DNA from: Elephas maximus indicus
Lineage: Eukaryota > Chordata > Mammalia > Proboscidea > Elephantidae
Length of the DNA stretch: 64,000 bases
Reading direction: 5' to 3'
NCBI RefSeq assembly: GCF_024166365.1
Contig: NC_064836.1
Coordinates: 4,588,001 to 4,652,000, forward strand
Below the pieces are notes generated by a model. The model worked only from the letters and a program-made list of their open reading frames with translations, was not told the DNA's origin and did no database searches. Below are positions 1 through 12,300 of the stretch, piece after piece (the stretch's first letter is position 1; each line of letters starts with the position of its first letter). The translations under genes and the position numbers were made by a program.

Positions 1-118
1 TTTCCTTTATAGTTTCTGTTGTTTCTATTGGCCAACCATAGACAGTTGGCAGTCTATTCTGGGATGGAGCCATGACCTTGGGAGAAGAGACTCCATTTAG
101 CTAAGGCTGTTACTCTAG

Positions 119-285
119 GGGGAAACCCTGGTGGCGTAGTGGTTAAGTGCTACAGCTACTAGCCAAGGGGTCGGCAGTTCGAATCCGCCAGGTGCTCCTT
201 GGAAACTATGGGGCAGTTCTACTCTGTTCTGTAGGGTCGCTATGAGTCGGAATCGACTCGACAGCACTGGGTGGGTTTTTTTGGT
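119..285 (+). mobile_element. AfroSINE, young form
   Basis: This is a tRNA-derived SINE opening GGAAACCCTGGTGGCG, with an A-box-like GTAGTGGTTAAG, a B-box-like AGTTCGAATCC and the body motif TGGGGCAGTTCTACTCTG. It ends with AGTCGGAATCGACTCGAC and a short T-rich tail. It is one of the least diverged copies here. Confidence 0.9.
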
Positions 286-359
286 TACTTTAGGGAGCTG
301 ATAATTGGGAGTTTTCTGCCAAAGCACACCCAGCTGCTAGGAAAGTAAGCTCTTCATTT

Positions 360-540
360 ATCACACCATCAAGTCGATTCCAATATATGGCACCCCCCCA
401 TGTGCAGAGTAGAACTGCTCTGTAGGATTTTCAAGGCAATGGCATTTTGGAAGCAGATTGCCAGGTCTGTCTTCTAAGGCATCTCTGGGAAGGTTTGAAT
501 TGCCAACTTTTCAGCTAGTAGTTGAGCACAAACTGTTTAC
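360..540 (-). mobile_element. AfroSINE, older long form
   Basis: On the minus strand it carries the older arrangement, with an extra segment ending GAAGACAGACCTGGCAATC between the tRNA-like head and the GAGTAGAACTG-type body. It is strongly diverged and lies within an L2 region. Confidence 0.7.
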
Positions 541-599
541 TATTTTCATTTCACTAGCCCACAGACACTTCAAAAATAACATTTCCAAAACTGAAATTT

Positions 600-941
600 T
601 CATGTTAGTACTCACTCCCTCACACTGCTTCCTCCTCCAATTCCTCCTATCACAATGATATGGCCACCTCATCTGCTTAGCTAAGCCAGAAACTGAGATG
701 TGCTTCTAAACTCATTTCTCTGCCTCACTCCCATTCCATGTCTAATCAATTACCAAGTCTCCATGATTTTATATCCTAATTATCTCTTGTTTTTGTCCAG
801 TTGGCACCATTCCTGCTCTTGCCTGGATGATTGTGTTATTTTCCTGAGTGTTTTCCCTGTGCCTATACTTTTCCTGCTTAAGTCCAGTTTCTTCATACTG
901 CAGTCAGCACTATAAGCATGTCATTTCATCTGGTGATTTCC
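600..941 (+). repeat. L2-type LINE fragment, first piece
   Basis: T/C-rich text of the L2 3' region. It resumes after the LTR at about 1690 and ends at about 2100 with CTCAATAAATACATG, the L2-like tail. Family assignment is by recognition of the end motif. Confidence 0.45.
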
Positions 942-981
942 TGTCTTAGGCTAGCTTCTCTAGAGAAGCAAAGCTGGCAAA

Positions 982-1008
<27 letters not shown>
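982..1008 (+). repeat. (TG)n microsatellite
   Basis: About 13 uninterrupted GT units directly in front of an AfroSINE. Likely variable in length between individuals. Confidence 0.9.
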
Positions 1009-1012
<4 letters not shown>

Positions 1013-1165
1013 AACACTGGTGGCATAGTGGTTAAGAGCTACATCTGCTAACCAAAAGCTCAGCAGTTCGAATCCTCCAGGTGCTCCTTGGGAACTCGAT
1101 AGGGCAACTCTACTCTGTCCTATAGGATCACTATGAGTCAGAATTGACTCGACGGCAACTATTTA
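1009..1165 (+). mobile_element. AfroSINE inside an LTR
   Basis: The copy reads AAACACTGGTGGCATAGTGG at its head, then CAGTTCGAATCC and the full body to GACTCGACGGCAAC. It is inserted next to the TG repeat. Confidence 0.85.
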
Positions 1166-1689
1166 TATATCTACAGAGTGCCTTGGCACTCCCATCTGGG
1201 TGGGAAAGAAAGAGAGATTTATTTCAAGAAAATGGCTCACGTGGTTCTAGAGGATGGCAAGCCCCAAGTCTGTGGGTCAAATGTCAGGCTGGAGGCTTCT
1301 TCTGACCTACCTAGCTTCAGGGGCTGACGAATCCAAGATTGGCAGATAATACGGGAGACTGCTGGCCCAAGTCCCATGAAATAGATGTCAGATGATGACA
1401 AGCCAGGTGCAGCAACCAGACCAAGAAGAAGCCAGTGAGCTTTGCCAGAACGCCCATGTATATTGAATGTAGGCCACACCCTCAAGAAACTCCCCTTCCA
1501 ACTGATTGGCTGATCACATCAGATCATATCATGGAGGTGATTACATTATATCACAAAGCGAAGGGTAACGACATCATTATATAACTGCCAAACTGCATCA
1601 TTATAAGTGCCAAACCATTGAGAATCATGGCCTAGCCAACTTGACACACAACCAATCTTCGAGAATCTTTCATCTAGCCTACAAAGGAC

Positions 1690-2100
1690 TTCACCATCCA
1701 ACCTCTCCAAGTTAACCTTGTTCAATTTCTTCTTCACTCTTTCTGCTCAGTCCGTATTGGATTTCAATAAACTTCTTGGAAATAGTATGTTCTTTGGTGT
1801 TTTTCCCCACGTGATCCTTCCTCTACCTGAAATGCTTTTCCTTCTTCTTTTCAACTCTCAGTCTACATATCCTCTGCTGGGAGAAGCAATTTTTGTGCAT
1901 CCTAGACAAGGCTGTTTGCCTTGGCATTCACTGCCAAAACAGTAACTTTTCTGGCACATATCGTCTTATTTGTTTTATATCTTTCTTCCTCATGAGAACA
2001 CAAGCTCCATAAGTGCAGAAACAACGTGTTTCTTATTCATTGCTGTATCTCCAGTCCTATCATAATGCCTAGTACATGGTATATGCTCAATAAATACATG
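1690..2100 (+). repeat. L2-type LINE fragment, second piece
   Basis: Continuation of the L2 broken by the LTR. It shows AAGCTCCATAAG, GCTGTATCTCCAG and a closing GCTCAATAAATACATG, the classic L2 3' end. Confidence 0.6.
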
Positions 2101-3115
2101 ATTTTGCATGTACTGTTCCCTGAACTTGGAATGTCTTTTCTAGGCTTGTAAATCTCAGATTTATTTTTTTTTTCAGGTGGCTTTCAGTGCCCCACTCAAA
2201 GACCAAAAAAGTTACTTGCTGTCTTCCCTGTGCCACCATTTTACCTAATATATGCTTGCATGTTGAACTTACCATACTTTGTTTATTTAGCATTTGGAGT
2301 TTACAAACTGGAGGCTTGTGAGCCCCACTGGATCCTTGCCCATAGGATTTATGTTTAGTTCTTAATGTTGTGTATAAAAATCAGTAGATTTCACAATTGA
2401 CAAATTAGGATATATGGCAAAACTTGGTGCATAGTCCCACATGACAATTATTCACCTCGAGCAAGGAAGTAGCTGTCCACGTTAAACTGAACATGGCACC
2501 AGAAATACCACTAGATCTTCCACAATCATCATCCACGTAACATGCCTGGCCCTTTAGCATTTGAATTTGAACCATGAGTGCCTGTGTGCCTATTCTACTA
2601 GATTATAAGTTCCTTGAAAGAATGAGCTGAATGTTATTCATCTCTGAATCCTGCACTACCTACCGTGTGTCCTGGAATATACCAACTGCTCAATAAATAT
2701 TCATTAATCGATAGGCTGATAAGTTGACTGAAAAAGACTGATGATTTTCTACTGGTATTTAATTTATATCAAATTTCAGTGTTATAGGAACCACAATGAA
2801 AAAGTAGTTACATTTACAAAGGCTGAAGAGCAGTCATCTCTCATTTAATCAAGTAAATCTTCTAATATTATGCACAGTGTCTTATCTCTAGTGTGTTTGG
2901 TTATTTAATGTTGACATAAATTAAAAGGAATAGAAAATCCTAATATTAATGCAGATGATAAAGGCAAATGCAATATATTTGTACATATATTGAAAACAAC
3001 AATATAGTCCAGTAAATGGGCATTAGGGTAACAAAAATATGTTGATCTATATTTAACAAATGGAGGGCATACATTAAAGGTTAGGTTACATCTCAAATCA
3101 TCCAAACTAGAAATG
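2101..3115. other. Sequence downstream of F13B
   Basis: It holds one more L2-like 3' end at about 2560-2710 (CTCAATAAATATTCATTAA). The rest is AT-rich with no ORF or motif I can name. Transcription of F13B should stop near the right end. Confidence 0.5.
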
Positions 3116-3135
3116 AAACAACAACATTTTTGGCT

Positions 3136-3141
3136 TTTATT
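3136..3141 (-). terminator. F13B: Poly(A) signal of F13B
   Basis: AATAAA on the minus strand, about 156 nt after the stop codon, is followed by a TGTTGTTG-rich stretch at about 3112-3127 that would serve as the downstream element. Cleavage is expected near 3115-3122. This gives a short 3'UTR, as known for this gene. Inferred from motif and distance only. Confidence 0.65.
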
Positions 3142-3296
3142 TAAAAATAAAGGAAATAGCCAGCATGATCAATTTAGATTAAAATTTTCAAGTAATTAAA
3201 AAGCTATGTGTTTTTAGCTCAACATTTTTCTTCTAAAATTATGTTTTATAAAGGATTTTGTGATGTGTTGAAATATTATTCTTTCTGCCATTCATT

Positions 3297-3330
3297 TTAT
3301 GTCCTTAAGTATTCTTGAAAAGAGAGAATC
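3297..3330 (-). CDS. F13B: F13B exon 12, C-terminal tail and stop
   Basis: This segment has 34 coding nt starting in phase 2 after a CTCTCT-rich tract ending CAAG. It completes a Gly codon, then reads Ile-Leu-Ser-Phe-Gln-Glu-Tyr-Leu-Arg-Thr-stop. That lines up residue for residue with the remembered human tail (Thr-Leu-Ser-Tyr-Gln-Glu-Pro-Leu-Arg-Thr). It brings the total to an exact multiple of three. The TAA is at 3297-3299. Confidence 0.88.
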
Positions 3331-6300
3331 CTTGATTCAAAGAGAGAGAGATTTTAAAACAAGAACCATTTCTGGTCAGGTATTTATTATAATTTCACAC
3401 CTTCAAAGCTTCATTTAACAAGCAACTGCTTTAACTAAAAAAAAAAAAAAAAAAGGTACTCATAAAAGAAAGTAGCCATACTTTGTAATAATATCACCCA
3501 TTCCTTTTTCAAATCTCAATGTCATTTACTACAATGGTGTGGACAGAGATAAGTCATATCCCTGTTTACATATAAAATCTAGTAAATCTCTACTATTTGT
3601 CTCTCTTTTTTAACGACCTTGTCTATTTACTCTTTTTTCTCTTAGAAGTGAGAAAACCAACATATACTAAAACTTGCTAAAATAACATATAAATTTTTCT
3701 ACCTTGTGTATCTTATGAATATTTTTTCCTAGAGTGTCAGAGTACCTAAAAAGCTGCTTTTATGTAGTTAATACAGTTCATTTTACAATTGCTAAAGCAG
3801 TATCATATACACTTTGCCATTAGTTATTTTTTAAATATTTGTAGTTGAATATACAGGGTATAATTTCTATTTTATATAATGTATTCAAAAGAGGTAAAAC
3901 TCTGATTGTATAAAATGATTTACATATGGAATTCTTTTATTATTTTTCTAAGAAAAGAACACAAATATTTTCCATTCATCAAGTAGTAGAAAATATATTT
4001 TAAAAATTTGTCATATGAAGAACACTCCGGTAAGTTGTTCTAAGTTTGTATCTACAAGTGTGATTATGAAAATAAATATCGCAGTTTTTATCACTTATTA
4101 ATATGCTCATCTCTCAGGACAACAGTTTATACAGTTTTTTCCCCAGTGCTAATTAGTTACGCATGAGCTTATGCAGGGAAAGGGGAGAAATGTAATTTTC
4201 TCTTATCTCAGGACATGGAGGTTAACTCTTCCACATCTAAGTATCTTTCACATATAAATCAATGTATTTACCCAATTGCCAAAGTATCGTAAATGTCAAT
4301 TGGCAAACAGTATTTTAACTTCAGACAACTAAGAAAGTTTGTTAAAATAATTAATAATTCTAGTAGTTTGCTTAGATCTTTGAAAAATTAAAGAAAATAT
4401 GACTTTTTGTCTTTCCAAAACCATAAAATAAGTATCCCGTAGAGCCTAGTATCTGAAATTTGTAATGTAATGAATCCCTTGAATAACAATCTGACAGAAA
4501 AAAAAATGTGGTAGATGCAAGCCTCCCCTTACCCTTCTCTCTGAATACACCTGGGATATTTTAACTCTCCTCTGTCACACTGTACTCTCAGTTCAGGTCC
4601 TATAATAGATGATGCCGCTAGGTAAGTATCTCTTTTACAAAGAAACTCAATATACTCGCCATGGAAAATATACGGTCTGTCGTCAAAATTCCATTTTAGG
4701 AGTAAATTATTCTTTTCCATTTCAACAAAAGATAAAGTGCAAGGTTCTGAAAAAAAAAAAGAATGTTGATACATCTTGGTTTTTACAGGAACCATTGTGT
4801 TGTCTACTCATGATAATCTAAAAAACTCCCAGGTATGAGAATGGCAAATAAGTTACTTAGGATTAATATTGGAGTCAGATAATACGTTCGAACTACACAG
4901 AAAACAGTCTGCCATTTACCTCAGTTGTCCTGGATTTGGAGAAAGTGTATGTCCTGCTGGTCATTTAGTTTTGTGTCATTAGGATTTACAAATTTAGCAC
5001 ACACACGCACAAAAAGTGTTTTCCAGAAGCACTGACAGTTAATACTGGTCACTGAAACTATTAACTATTTTTCCTCTTCCCCTTCTTTATTAAATTAAAG
5101 TAAAATACTTGACAAACATTTTTGTGGAAATGTAGAAAGCAGCTAGATTACCAACATTAACCGAACTCCTCATGGCCTGAGGCCATCCCAAGTGGTTGAC
5201 AGTTTCTTCTTTTAAGCTTCCAGTTATGAAGAACTATTAAGATTGGCTTAAGTTTTAAAATGCTAAGCATGAAAGCATTAATGTGCCCTTTTCCATACAT
5301 ATTAAAACAAAACAAAAACCTTAAGTATGTTATTAGGATATCCAACTAACTTCTTTGATCTTTTCCATGGTTAGAAACACTGGTATTTTAGAAGTATGAA
5401 ATATCAAATTATTTCAGAGTACGGGGTGGCTTGTGTCCTTATTTGCCTCCTGGGTAACTAAGCACTAAGGAGTAGATTCTGAGATAGGTAAAAACGTAGA
5501 AAGTTGCTAATAAAGCATATCAATTACATTCTTGTAATACATCAACAAGCTTATTTGTAAAACAAATAGTCATCCATGCACCAGATGCATTGCTAGAAGT
5601 GTTATTAAAAAAAAATAGACAGCATTAAAAAGGAAAATAGTTATTGAAAAGACTCTTTAGCATCTTTAGAGTCATGAAAAAGTAGTTTTGAAAATGAGGT
5701 TAGTTATTTCATTTAGAATGTCATTGTTCTGAAAGCATGAAAATTTAATTGTTGTTGTTTGTTAGGTGCCACCCAGTTGGTTCTGACTCACAGTGACACT
5801 GTGTACAACAGAATGAAACTCTGCCTGGCCCTACGCCACCCTCACAATCATTGCTATGACTAAGCCCATCCTTGGAGCCACTTGTCAATCCATCTCATTG
5901 AGAGGCTTCCTCTATTTCGCTGACCCTCTGTACTTTACAAGCATGATGTCCTTCTCCAGAGACTGGTCTCTCCTGATAACATGTCCAAAGTACATGAGAT
6001 GAAGCCTCACGGTCCTTGCTTCTAAGGAGCATTCTGGCTGTAGTCCTTCCAAAACAGATTTGCTTGTTCTATGACAGCTCATGGTATAGTCAACATTCTT
6101 AGTCAACACCATAATTCCAAGGTATGAGTTTTTTTCTGGTCTTCCTTATTCATCACCCAGCTTTCACATGCATTGGAGGCGATTGAAAAATACCATGGCT
6201 TGGATCAGGTGCACCTTAGTCCTCAAAGTGACATCTTTGCTTTTTAAAGAGGTCTTTTGCAGCAGATTTGCCCAACGCAACGCATGGTTTGACTTCTTAA

Positions 6301-9300
6301 TTGTTGCTTCCATGGGCATTGATTGTGGATCCAAGTAAAATGAAACAACTTCAATATTTTCTCCATTGATCACAATATTGCTTATTGGTCCAGTTGTGAG
6401 GATCTTCGTTTTTTTTTTTATGTAGAGTTGTAGTCCATACAGAAGGCTGTAGTCTTTAATCTTCATATGTAAGTGCTTCAGGTCCACTTAGTTTTCTGAA
6501 AGCAAAGTTGTGTCATCTGCATATCACAGATTGTTAATAAGCCTTCCTTCAATCCTGATGCCCCGTTCTTTTTCACATAGTCCAGTTTCTCAGATTATCT
6601 GCTCAGCATACAGATTGAATAAGTATGGCGAAAGGATACAACACTGATGCACACTTTTCCTGACTTTGAACCACACAGTATCCGCTTGTTCTGTTCAAAC
6701 TATTACCTATTGGTCTATGTACAGGTTCCTCATGAGCACAATTAAGTGTTCTGGAATTCTCATTATTTGCAATGTAATCCATAATTTGTTATTATCTACA
6801 TAATCAAATGTCTTCGCATTGTCAATAAAACAATTTATTTTCACCAATGCATTTAGTGCAGCTTGGACTTCTTTCTTCAATACCATTTGTTCTTGACTAT
6901 ACTTCTTTTTTGTACAGTGACTCTGTGTGTTCCTTTCATCTTCTTTAGATGCCTCCTGCATCACTCAATATTTTGCCCATAGATTCCTTCAATGTTGCAA
7001 CTCTAGGCTTGAATTTTTTTCTTCAGTTCTTTCAGCTTGAGAAATGCCAAGTGTTTTCTTGCCTTTTGGTTTTCTAACACCAGGTCTTTGCGCATGACAT
7101 TATAATACTTTACTTTGTTTTCTTGAGTGACCCTTTGAGATCTTCTATTCAGCTCTTTTGTGTCATCATTCCTTCCATTTGCTTTAGCTGCTCTACATTC
7201 AATAGCAAGTTTCAGTGTCTCTTCTAACATCCATTTTGGTCTTTTCTTTCCTGTCTTTTTAATAAACTTTTGCTTTCTTCATGTATTATCTCCTTGATAT
7301 CATCCCATAACTCTTCTGGTCCTCGATAATTAATGTTCAGTGCGTCAAATCTATTCCTGAGTTGGTGTCCAAATTCAGGTGGGATATACTCAGTGTCATA
7401 TTTTGGCTCTTGTGGACTTGTTTTCATTTTCTTCAGCTTCAAGGTGAACTTGCATGAGAGCAATTGATGGTCTGTTCTGCAGTCAGCCCTTGGTCTTTTT
7501 CTGACTGATGATATCGAGCTTCTCCATTGTCTTTCCACAGATGTCATTGATTTGATTCCTATGTATTCCATCCGGTGATACGTTTGCCATACTATGGTGG
7601 CTTTGCATGTTGTTGTGACACTGGAAGCTATGCCACGAGTATTTCAAATATCAGCAGTGTTACCCATGGTGGACAAGTTTCACCAGTGCTTCCAGACTAA
7701 GACAGACTAAGAAGAAGGACCTGGTGGTCTACTTCTGAAAAGAATTAGCCAGTGAAATCCTTATGACTAGCAGCACAACATTGTCTGATATAGTGCTGGA
7801 AGATGAGCCCCTCAGGTTGGAAGACATTCGAAATACGACTGGGGAAGAGCTGCTGCCTCAAAGTAGAGCTGACCTTAATGATATAGATAGACTCAAACTT
7901 TCGTGACCTTCATTTGCTGATGTGGCATGACTCAAAATGGGAAGAAACAGCTGCAAACACCCATTAATAACTGGAATGTGGAATGTACAAAGTATGAATC
8001 TAGGAAAACTAGGAATCATCAAGAAGGAATGGATAAACATCAATATCCTAGGCATTAGTGAGCTGAAATGGACTGGTCTGGTCCTTTCGAATCAGATAAT
8101 CATATGATTTACGATGCCAGGAATGATGAATTGAAGAGGAATGATGTTGGATTCATTGTCAAAAAGTGCATTTCAAGATCTATCCTGAAGTACAACACCA
8201 TCAGTATTAGGATAATATCCATACTTGTACAAGGAAGGTCAATTAATATGACTACTATTCAAATTTACACACCAACCACTAATGCCAAAGATGAAGAAAT
8301 TGAAGATTTTTACCACCTTCTGCACTCTGAAATTGATCAAACATGCAATCAAGATGTATCAATAATTACTGAGGATTGGAATGCAAAAGTTGGACACAAA
8401 GGAATGGTAGTTGGAAAATATGAGCCTAGTGATAGAAAGGACACTGGAAAGCACATGATAGAATTTTGCCAGATCAACAACTTATTCATTGCAAATACCT
8501 TTTTCAATGAAAATTTAATTAGGATTAAAAAAAAATGATTATGGACCTTCTGCTTTCAACTACCACAGAGTAAAAGCTTCTAGCATATCAGCACTCCTAC
8601 CATGAACTAGAAAATGTACACAAAAAAATTTCAAAGCATCAGAGAACTTCTAAGGCAGCCAGCACTTAAGGAGCTAAGGTCCTGGACAAAGCTCATTCTA
8701 TGTGCCATTTCCTTTTGGGGTATTTGCTGTTTCTTAGCATGAGCTTAGAAACTGGGTAGAGAATGTCCAAAAATAGGCATAGACTCAGCGAGCTTTTGGA
8801 AGGCTCATAGAGTTAAGGATACAAAAATGGGTGTTTGGGTCTGCCAAGGCAGGCAGGACTTGAGGAACCAAGAACACCAGGGATGGGAGTTGGTGTAGAG
8901 AAAAAAACCTGATACTCTGCACTGGCTTTTCCTTTGAGACAGTTGCCTATTCTTGACCTGTGCAGAGGGAGAGGATAAGGAGCCATGCAGAAAGTGAATG
9001 AAGAGCTACACAGTGCCTTTTGCAGTCTCCCAGTAATATCAGAGCCAGTCAATTAGGAGGAGCCTTGGTATAAGAGCAAACTCTCAGTAGAGAACCCTGG
9101 AGAGCCACATTCTATTAGTAAGGGTAAACAAATGTCTAAAACAAGCTTGAAGTAAACTCAGTCTCTAATTGGATTGAGACCATCTGCTCCTAATTGGTAG
9201 TGCAAATAATTCAGCGCTGATTACTAGCAGAAAGGTTGGCAGGTCAATCCCACCCTGAGGCACCTCAGAAGTAAGGCCTGGTCAATTTGCTTCTGAAGCG

Positions 9301-12300
9301 TCACAGTTGTGAAAACCCTATGGAGTACAGTTCTACTCTGCACACACGCGGGTTGTCATGAGTTGGAGTTGACTCAGTGGCAATTCACAACGACAAGCCC
9401 CTACACTAGCTGTCAATGAGAGGATAGGATGAGTTACTCCGGAAGAACATGGCATCACCTCAAGCTAAAATTTCCATAGTACCAATCATATTGAATGATA
9501 ATTGTTACATGTTTACCCACAACACTATGGCTTATTTATCTTGCAGCCCATTCCAAACCAGTACATGATGTAAGATCTGCACTTCATAAATTTTTGTTAG
9601 AGTAAATTGGACTGCAGTTATTTATGATTTGGAAATCCTGGTGGCGTAGCTGTTAAGTGCTATGGCTGCTAACCAAGAGGTCGGCAGTTCGAATCCGCCA
9701 GGTGCTCCTTGGAAACTCTGTCGGGCAGTTCTGCTCTGTCCTATAGGGTCGCTATGAGTCGGAATCAACTCAACGGCAGTGGGTTTGGGTTTTTTTGTTT
9801 TGTTTTGTTTTTGGTATTTACGATTTAGTAGAAAGTATGGAAACCAGTAATTAAACAGGAACACCAATAAAATAATATAAAAACAGCACATTAAAAGTTA
9901 CATTACTGTTATATCAATTCAAAGGGCAGAAAGTGAAAATAATATAAAGTTTTCCTTCATTAAAATTTAGAAGTACATACCTAAACACAATGGTGGTGTA
10001 GTCCATGCTCCATCTAAACAGTAGGCATCCTTAGGTCCTTGTAGGAAATGGTGATCAAAACATCTGTATACTATTGAGGAACCGTTTTCATAGGTGCCAG
10101 TTGCAGAACTAATAATGAAACCATTTTTAATAAGTGGCGGAGATGTACATATTCCTTTATATTCTGAAAAAACAATTTTAAAGTATAAAATGAATTGCTA
10201 TAACAAGCATCCTGTGCTTTTACAACTGTGACAGAAATAAAATGAGATCTTTTACGTGACAGCATTTTTAAGGCAGTTCTCAAATATTTTTGGATGATTT
10301 CAAGCATTTCTGAAATAATGTCATACTAATGTATTATTACAATTAGAATCTCACATTATATTTCAAAAAAAATTTTTTTAACTACGGCAGTGTTAATAAT
10401 CATGCATTCCATTGATACCTTTTCTGTCTAGCCAAAATGCAAGCTGTGATAGGCTCCTTTAAGTCATGCTTTCCGTAGGTATTCACTTCCTTTCTTCTTT
10501 TTAAAAAAACTAATTGCCCCAATGTCCAGGGAGTACACAACACTGCCTAGAGAGTAAAGCAGGTCTCTCCAACTTTCCACTCCTGAGTCTCCAACTCTGC
10601 ATCAGCCCTTTTCTGAGACAATGCTCCCTAGGAATCCTTGAGGAAAGCAATTTTTTTTCATGGCTTTTCTTTGGGGGTGATCAATTTTTCGATAGTCCAG
10701 TGATATTTATAAAACCTCTTGATTTTTTTCCCTTTCATAAAATTGGCTTTTAGAATTAAAAAATGTCTTATCATAGTCATCCTCTCCAAGTGCATCTGGT
10801 GACTGGACACTGATTGAACCGTTGTCCCTGTTACAGATTAGAAGATGCTGGCAGTGACTTGTCTAAGGCCTTACACTTTCAACTCAGCTGGGAGTTAACG
10901 ATAAGGAAGAAATTGTCAGAAAACATTACTGCTTCACCTTTTTTAACGCATAGAGGATATCTCACTTCTCCTCTATCACACTGCACAGACAGCAGGGTGG
11001 GTGGAGATAAGTCATATCCCTGTTTACATATAAAATCTATTAAATCTCCATGTAAGACCTTTCCTTCATATTTCCACTTCATCTCTATGTTATTTCTGTT
11101 CATGTAATCCACATTTACAGTACATGGCTCTGAAAGACAAAATGTTTCTTTAAATTCTTCACTCATCTGACAAACATACAAGTCATATATTTTAAAAATA
11201 AAAATTATGAAAGCCATCAAGAACAATATTTTATAATCATTGGCATTTATCATTATTAAAGCTCCTCACACACATATACGTAATAAACTATATACTTTCT
11301 TACTATCAAATGAATATATATGCATATATATGTAATTTATTGTCTATAAACCAAACCTGTTGCCATTGAGTCAGTTCTAACTCATGGCAGACCCATGTGT
11401 AACATAGTAGAGCTGTCCCATAGGGTCTTTTTGTCTGTAATCTTTACAGAACCAGATTGCCAGGCCTTATTTCTGTGGTGCCACTGGGTGAATTCAAACC
11501 ATCAACCTCCAGGGGAGCAACTGATTGCAAAATGCTTATGCCTCTCAGATACCTGGAGCATATCATAAATTAAAACCACTTAACTTGAAATATTGAAATT
11601 ATAGTTTAAGGCCACCAACCAATTGTGTTAATCATGATTTGCTTTCTGTAAAATAAAAATCTTGAAATTTAGAGTATATTCATTGCATATACTCTACCAG
11701 GCAGTGTTCCAGTCACTTGTTATACAATGATATACCAAACGAAGATCTCTGCCCTCATGGAGCTTATCTTTTTTTCTATAACAGATGATAAAATAGATGG
11801 GGAAAAGAGAAGCGGAGGGGAAGAGCTCTCAGAAGGGCTGGGGGAAGGGTGGTTCACTTTTAAGGAAGGTGCTGGGGTATGCTTAAATAAGAAATGACAA
11901 TTTGCACAGATTTGAAGGAGGGTAGAGAGTGAACGATGTTGTTTTCTGAGGGAAAAACATTCCAGGCGAGAAAACAACCAGTGCAAAGGCCCTGAGGTGA
12001 GAGCATGTTTGGCTTGTTTGAGCAAAGTAAGAAGGCCAGAGTGGCTGGAGAAGAGTGAGAGCGGGAAAGAACAGTAAGGAGAGGTTAGGGAGGTTCATAA
12101 TGTCTGAAATAATCATTCACAGATAGAAAATTCTACCTCTCATCACAACGTTCTGAACATTTGGAGTGATAGTACTTTCAATCACAAAGGACAAATGAGA
12201 TACACAAAAGCTCTCTCCTCTTCCATAATGACAATAAAATTACCGCCACTCAATATTTGCTTTGATTTATTAGCAGCAAGCCTAAATTTCTTGAAGCAAT

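Larger units (their letters stand above)
942..1655 (-). mobile_element. Solo LTR of the ERVL/MLT2 type, split by a SINE
   Basis: The copy runs from TGTCTTAGGCTAG to about the ACTTGACACACAACC end. Its two ends match those of the LTR at 32570-33235 (CTTCTCTAGAGAAGCAAA at one end, AATCATGGCC plus GTTGACACA-type text at the other). The middle differs. A TG microsatellite (982-1008) and an AfroSINE (1009-1165) sit inside it. The outer right edge is not sharp. Confidence 0.55.

Noticed and set aside
119-200. tRNA gene
   Set aside because: A-box and B-box motifs belong to the SINE head; there is no cloverleaf with matched acceptor stem, and the same text recurs over 20 times.
2701-2735. An alternative F13B exon 12 after the acceptor-like TTTTTCAG near 2727
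   Set aside because: The peptide does not match the family tail, and the text is an L2-like repeat end; the site at 3330 fits in sequence and phase.
4529-4531. TAA as the natural end of F13B
   Set aside because: It lies in the intron just past a good donor, and exon 12 supplies the expected C-terminus in phase.
8068-8538. A 156-codon ORF as a cellular endonuclease gene
   Set aside because: It is the endonuclease part of the inverted RTE 5' half and runs across the target duplication into flank.
10514-11107. Plus-strand ORFs at 10514-10753 and 10814-11107
   Set aside because: They overlap F13B exon 9 in antisense or lie in its intron and show no family features.
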